A DNA stretch of 51,929 nucleotides from DATKZS01 sp035527835 [NCBI: bacterium] (GTDB taxonomy: Bacteria > RBG-13-61-14). Position 1 is the first letter of the stretch. Every line of letters begins with the position of its first letter. The stretch is from assembly GCA_035527835.1 (NCBI GenBank), contig DATKZS010000027.1, forward strand, positions 1-51,929, given 5' to 3'. Shown here piece after piece: positions 49,311 to 51,929 of this stretch. Under the pieces are notes generated by a model. It searched no databases and had not been told where the DNA came from. It saw only the letters and a list, made by a program, of their open reading frames with translations. Position numbers and translations under genes: made by a program.

Positions 49311-49546
49311 TGGACAAGGAATGCCAGGACCTGACCGACCGTCTCTCCGCATATCTCGACGGCGACCTCGCAGGCGATGACCTGGAAGAGATCATCAAGC
49401 ACCTGGATGAATGCGGATGTTGCCGGGAATGCCTGGGCGAGCTGCGCCAGGTCCGCGACGCGCTCCGAAAGATGAAGGCGCCCGAGGTCCCCGCCGGCCT
49501 CACCGACCGCCTCAAGGCCTGCCTCAAACAGAACAGGAACAAGTGA
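49307..49546 (+). CDS. Zinc-finger (zf-HC2) anti-sigma factor
   Basis: A 79-aa protein, starting at the ATG that overlaps the sigma-factor stop. DRLSAYLDGDLAGDDLEEI leads into IKHLDECGCCRECLGELRQV, where the HxxxCxxC zinc motif typical of ZAS-type anti-sigma factors is seen. No membrane helix is present, so it is a soluble, probably thiol- or redox-responsive anti-sigma factor, in contrast to the membrane-bound type. Release of the sigma factor when zinc-bound cysteines oxidise is the known behaviour of such proteins (for example RsrA) and is inferred here. Confidence 0.88.
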   Translation: MMDKECQDLTDRLSAYLDGDLAGDDLEEIIKHLDECGCCRECLGELRQVRDALRKMKAPEVPAGLTDRLKACLKQNRNK

Positions 49547-49591
49547 GCCGCGGCCGGAGCGAGGCCCGGCCCGCCCTCGTCCGCGGCTGAA

Positions 49592-51007
49592 TCACTTCCC
49601 GATGTATCCCAGGGATTTCAGCAGCTCATTGGTCCGGTCCGGGTGGACGGCCGCGCCGCTCTTCAAGTTGGACGGAAGCATGGCGCGCCTGCAGGCGATG
49701 AATTCCTCCGTCATCTTCTTGAGCATCTCCGGGTCTTCGCCGGCCAGGTTGCGCTGCTCCTCCGGGTCGGCCGCGAGGTCATAAAGCTCGACCCGGTCCG
49801 GGTGATGGGCGACGATGATCTTCAGATTGCCCTCGCTGAGGCTCCTCCAGATCTCGCCCTCGTGGAACAGGTGGCGCGAGGCCGAGAAAACGGGACGGCC
49901 GCCCAATTCGCCCCCCAGCAGGCTCCGGCCCTCCACCGGATGAGGCAACGCGACGCCCAGCATCTCGAGCAGCGTCGGCATCACGTCAATCTGCCGTACC
50001 GTCTCCCCCATCACCGCACCCGGCGCGAACCCCGGCGCCATGATCAACAGCGGCACGTGCAGCACCTCCTGGTACAGCGTGTTGCCGTGGCCGAACCCGC
50101 CGTGCTCCAGGAACTCCTCCCCGTGGTCCGCCGTCAGCACCACGATCGCCCGGTCCAGAATCCCCGCATCCTTCAACGCCTGGAGCAGCTTCCCCGCCTC
50201 CGCGTCCGCGTACGCGATCTCGCCGTCGTACTCGGACTTGAGGTACTCGAAGGTCTCGCGGCCCACCGTGGCGTTCAGATCGAACAGGTTGTCAATCCGG
50301 GTGACGCGCGCCGGGTCCCACAGCGGCTTTCCATCCGGGCCGTTGTGAAAAAGCTCGCGATACGAAGCCGGCGGAGTGTACGAGAAGTGAGGGTCGAAAT
50401 ACATGACGTAGAGGAAAAACGGCTCCCGGGTCCGCCGGCCCAGCCACTCGAGCACCAGCGCGTTCAGGTTGCCCGCGTTCTCGGCCGGGTCGAACCCGAA
50501 CTCCATGAACCCCTGACCGAACCCGAAGTCCGGATGGATGAACGGGGACGATGAAAAAGCCGCCGTCTGATACCCCGCGCCCCGCAAGACCTCCGCCAGC
50601 GTGACGTTCTCCGCCGGCAGCGTCACCTCATCCTTGCCGAACGAACCGTGCTGCTCCGGATACAACGACGTGAACAACGACCCCACCGAGCTCGGCGTCC
50701 ACGACGACTGAGCGTAGCACCTAAGGAACAGCGTGCTCTCGCGGGCCAGCCGGTCAATGTTCCGGCTGGTGCCGCGCTGATAGCCGTAAGCCCCGAGGTG
50801 GTCGGCGCGCAGGGTGTCAATGCTGATGATAATGACCGAGGGCCGAGGATCGGCCACGAATGGATTAGCAGGCCGGGACATGGGCCGCGCGGGGCCGCCG
50901 TCATTCATCCCGCCCATCCCAAGCGCCGTGAGCGCCGCCGCGGCCAGGATGATAACCGTCCTGCTCCGGCCCGGACCGGTCCCGTCATTTCCCCGGATCA
51001 TGGTCAT
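49592..51007 (-). CDS. Sulfatase-fold (alkaline phosphatase superfamily) exported hydrolase
   Basis: A 471-aa exported protein (N-terminal helix TVIILAAAALTALGMGGM). The metal-binding start IISIDTLRADHLGAYGY (D64) and late TADHGEEFLEHGGFGHG are typical of sulfatases. At the formylglycine site it reads SSWTPSSVGSLFTSLYP: there is no C/S-x-P-x-R signature, and T104 takes the nucleophile-like place. That pattern marks the non-FGly branch, which includes phosphodiesterases and phospho-group transferases, so sulfatase activity is doubtful. It faces the ECF pair convergently. The C-terminal ELYDLAADPEEQRNLA is also a family feature. Confidence 0.87.
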   Translation of the reverse strand: MTMIRGNDGTGPGRSRTVIILAAAALTALGMGGMNDGGPARPMSRPANPFVADPRPSVIIISIDTLRADHLGAYGYQRGTSRNIDRLARESTLFLRCYAQSSWTPSSVGSLFTSLYPEQHGSFGKDEVTLPAENVTLAEVLRGAGYQTAAFSSSPFIHPDFGFGQGFMEFGFDPAENAGNLNALVLEWLGRRTREPFFLYVMYFDPHFSYTPPASYRELFHNGPDGKPLWDPARVTRIDNLFDLNATVGRETFEYLKSEYDGEIAYADAEAGKLLQALKDAGILDRAIVVLTADHGEEFLEHGGFGHGNTLYQEVLHVPLLIMAPGFAPGAVMGETVRQIDVMPTLLEMLGVALPHPVEGRSLLGGELGGRPVFSASRHLFHEGEIWRSLSEGNLKIIVAHHPDRVELYDLAADPEEQRNLAGEDPEMLKKMTEEFIACRRAMLPSNLKSGAAVHPDRTNELLKSLGYIGK

Positions 51008-51142
51008 ATTGTGCCCCGAATCCGCGGCCCCGGCAATAATTGCCCCATGAAGATATTGGACACCAGGCGCGGGCCCGCCGGTTTTCGGGCTATACTTGTA
51101 TCAGGGGAAAGGGCTGGTTATAATTAACTTCCGTCGCGACGC

Positions 51143-51323
51143 GCCGCTTTGCAGTGCGGCGGCACGCCGCCGCTTTCATTAAAGCTGGAATGGTTATGCC
51201 GGCATCCGGTTGCCCGGCGGCTTGATTTTACGTTAATAGATTATTTTTTTTGGAAAGCAACAGGGCCGCGATACCACGGCGCCAATGAAAGCGCGGTCAT
51301 GCCCGCGCACTCCAAAGCGCCGG
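51143..51323. repeat. Inverted pair of GGAGTGC/CAGTGCGGCGG elements
   Basis: A forward copy (51143-51180, GCCGCTTTGCAGTGCGGCGG then CACGCCGCCGCTTTCATT) and a reverse copy (51280-51323) face each other across about 100 bp. The reverse copy runs up to the ribosome site of the next gene. The intervening bases show nothing else. Confidence 0.85.
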
Positions 51324-51340
51324 GCGCAAGGAGGGAGAAC

Positions 51341-51706
51341 GTGAAAGAGTTCTGGGACAAGCACAAGGCGGACATCGGGCTGGCCGTCCTCATCCTGTAC
51401 ACCCTGTGTCTCAGCGTGGCCACGGCGGACCAGCTCTTCAACCTGGGCCTCTTTCCCACCAAGCTCGACCGCATGGTCGCCGAGTCCATCCGGAAGTTCG
51501 CGAGCGACTCGACCCGGGACGAGGGCATGAGGGAGATCACCCAGTACGGCGACTTCGCCGTGCCCCAGCTCGTCAAGGCCCTGAACGACGGCGACAAGAT
51601 CAGGACCGCGTCCATGACCGCGCTCCAGAAAATCACCGACCAGAACATGGACGACCCCGCCAAATGGAAGGAATGGTATCGCCAGCATAAAGATGAATTC
51701 AAGTAA
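51341..51706 (+). CDS. Membrane-anchored HEAT-like repeat protein
   Basis: A 121-aa protein: basic N terminus, one helix (DIGLAVLILYTLCLSVAT, about residues 10-27), then a helical pair with HEAT/armadillo character (EGMREITQYGDFAVPQLVKA, then LNDGDKIRTASMTALQKITD). GTG 51341 is chosen because AAGGAGGG lies five bases upstream; a longer frame extends into the repeat and is rejected. No enzymatic motif is seen. A scaffold or binding role for a HEAT repeat is the neutral guess. Confidence 0.75.
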   Translation: MKEFWDKHKADIGLAVLILYTLCLSVATADQLFNLGLFPTKLDRMVAESIRKFASDSTRDEGMREITQYGDFAVPQLVKALNDGDKIRTASMTALQKITDQNMDDPAKWKEWYRQHKDEFK

Positions 51707-51786
51707 CCCCGGCCCGGACAGCCCCCCTCGCGGTTTTCTCGCGGCTGTAACCAAGGAGCGGTTTTTTCATCTCTATGATAAGAAGG

Positions 51787-51929
51787 TCAGTGCTGTCCAA
51801 AATAAACGGACCGGAGAACCGCCAAGACGCCAAGAGCGCCAAGGATTATTTTTAAACACGATTTTAAGAGGGCTTGGGTGCGAATGTTTCTTGCTTGGCG
51901 CTCCCGTCGGCCGGTCCGCCAAGCCGGTT
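51787..51929. mobile_element. Second copy of the palindromic element, cut by window end
   Basis: This is colinear with 24020-24162, with three substitutions and no gap over 143 bp (about 98 percent). It contains the CGCCAAGACGCCAAG-type left arm (51817-51844). The right arm would lie beyond the window. Confidence 0.9.

Overview
The window is a GC-rich (about 62 percent by eye) bacterial chromosome segment, probably from an uncultivated, at least partly anaerobic bacterium. A glycyl radical enzyme, Fe-S proteins, an NBP35/Mrp-type carrier, a sulfatase-fold enzyme and a GH105-type glycosidase fit that picture. No rRNA, tRNA, CRISPR array or phage structural gene was seen. The phylum cannot be fixed from the sequence; the many hairpin repeats resemble those of metagenome-derived Planctomycetes and candidate-phylum genomes (recollection, not a search result).

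Layout. 1-10 kb, mostly minus strand: FAH-family hydrolase, an orphan SucD, an oligopeptide ABC ATPase, a plus-strand Mrp/NBP35 ATPase, a PPOX-fold protein overlapping a glycyl radical enzyme, a REP-associated transposase set inside a symmetric array of hairpins, and an NCS1-like permease coupled to a tiny two-helix membrane protein. 10-19.6 kb, plus strand: a secreted protein, a GHMP sugar kinase, a DUF116 protein, a KAS-III/HMG-CoA-synthase-like protein with a C-terminal Zn-ribbon/OB domain, and a thiolase. The last two look like one acyl-CoA unit, but an AT-rich two-gene island (bidomain dCTP deaminase-like protein plus a GNAT-ASCH fusion) sits between them. rsmI follows.

19.6-24 kb: a DUF104-type antitoxin with a frameshifted PemK/MazF toxin, a lipoprotein, an MNT-HEPN toxin-antitoxin pair, asnS and a CYTH protein. 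24-26 kb: a GT39-like glycosyltransferase. 26.2-31 kb, minus strand: an arsenic operon (arsR, ACR3, ArsP-like permease, a 70-aa protein, ArsE/F/G-like proteins) with a clear promoter and operator. 31-51.7 kb: mostly exported or degradative proteins (two alpha/beta hydrolases, GH105, haloalkane dehalogenase-like, metallophosphoesterase, URO-D-like, M14 and M23 peptidases, sulfatase-fold), plus a PHP phosphoesterase and an ECF sigma/anti-sigma pair.

The intergenic spaces hold at least eight families of inverted-repeat elements, several nested in one another. One 143-bp stretch is repeated with only three mismatches 27.8 kb away, at the right edge of the window. The strongest candidates for something undescribed are the AT-rich dCTP deaminase/GNAT-ASCH cassette, the symmetric paired-hairpin array around the transposase, and the nested hairpin elements.
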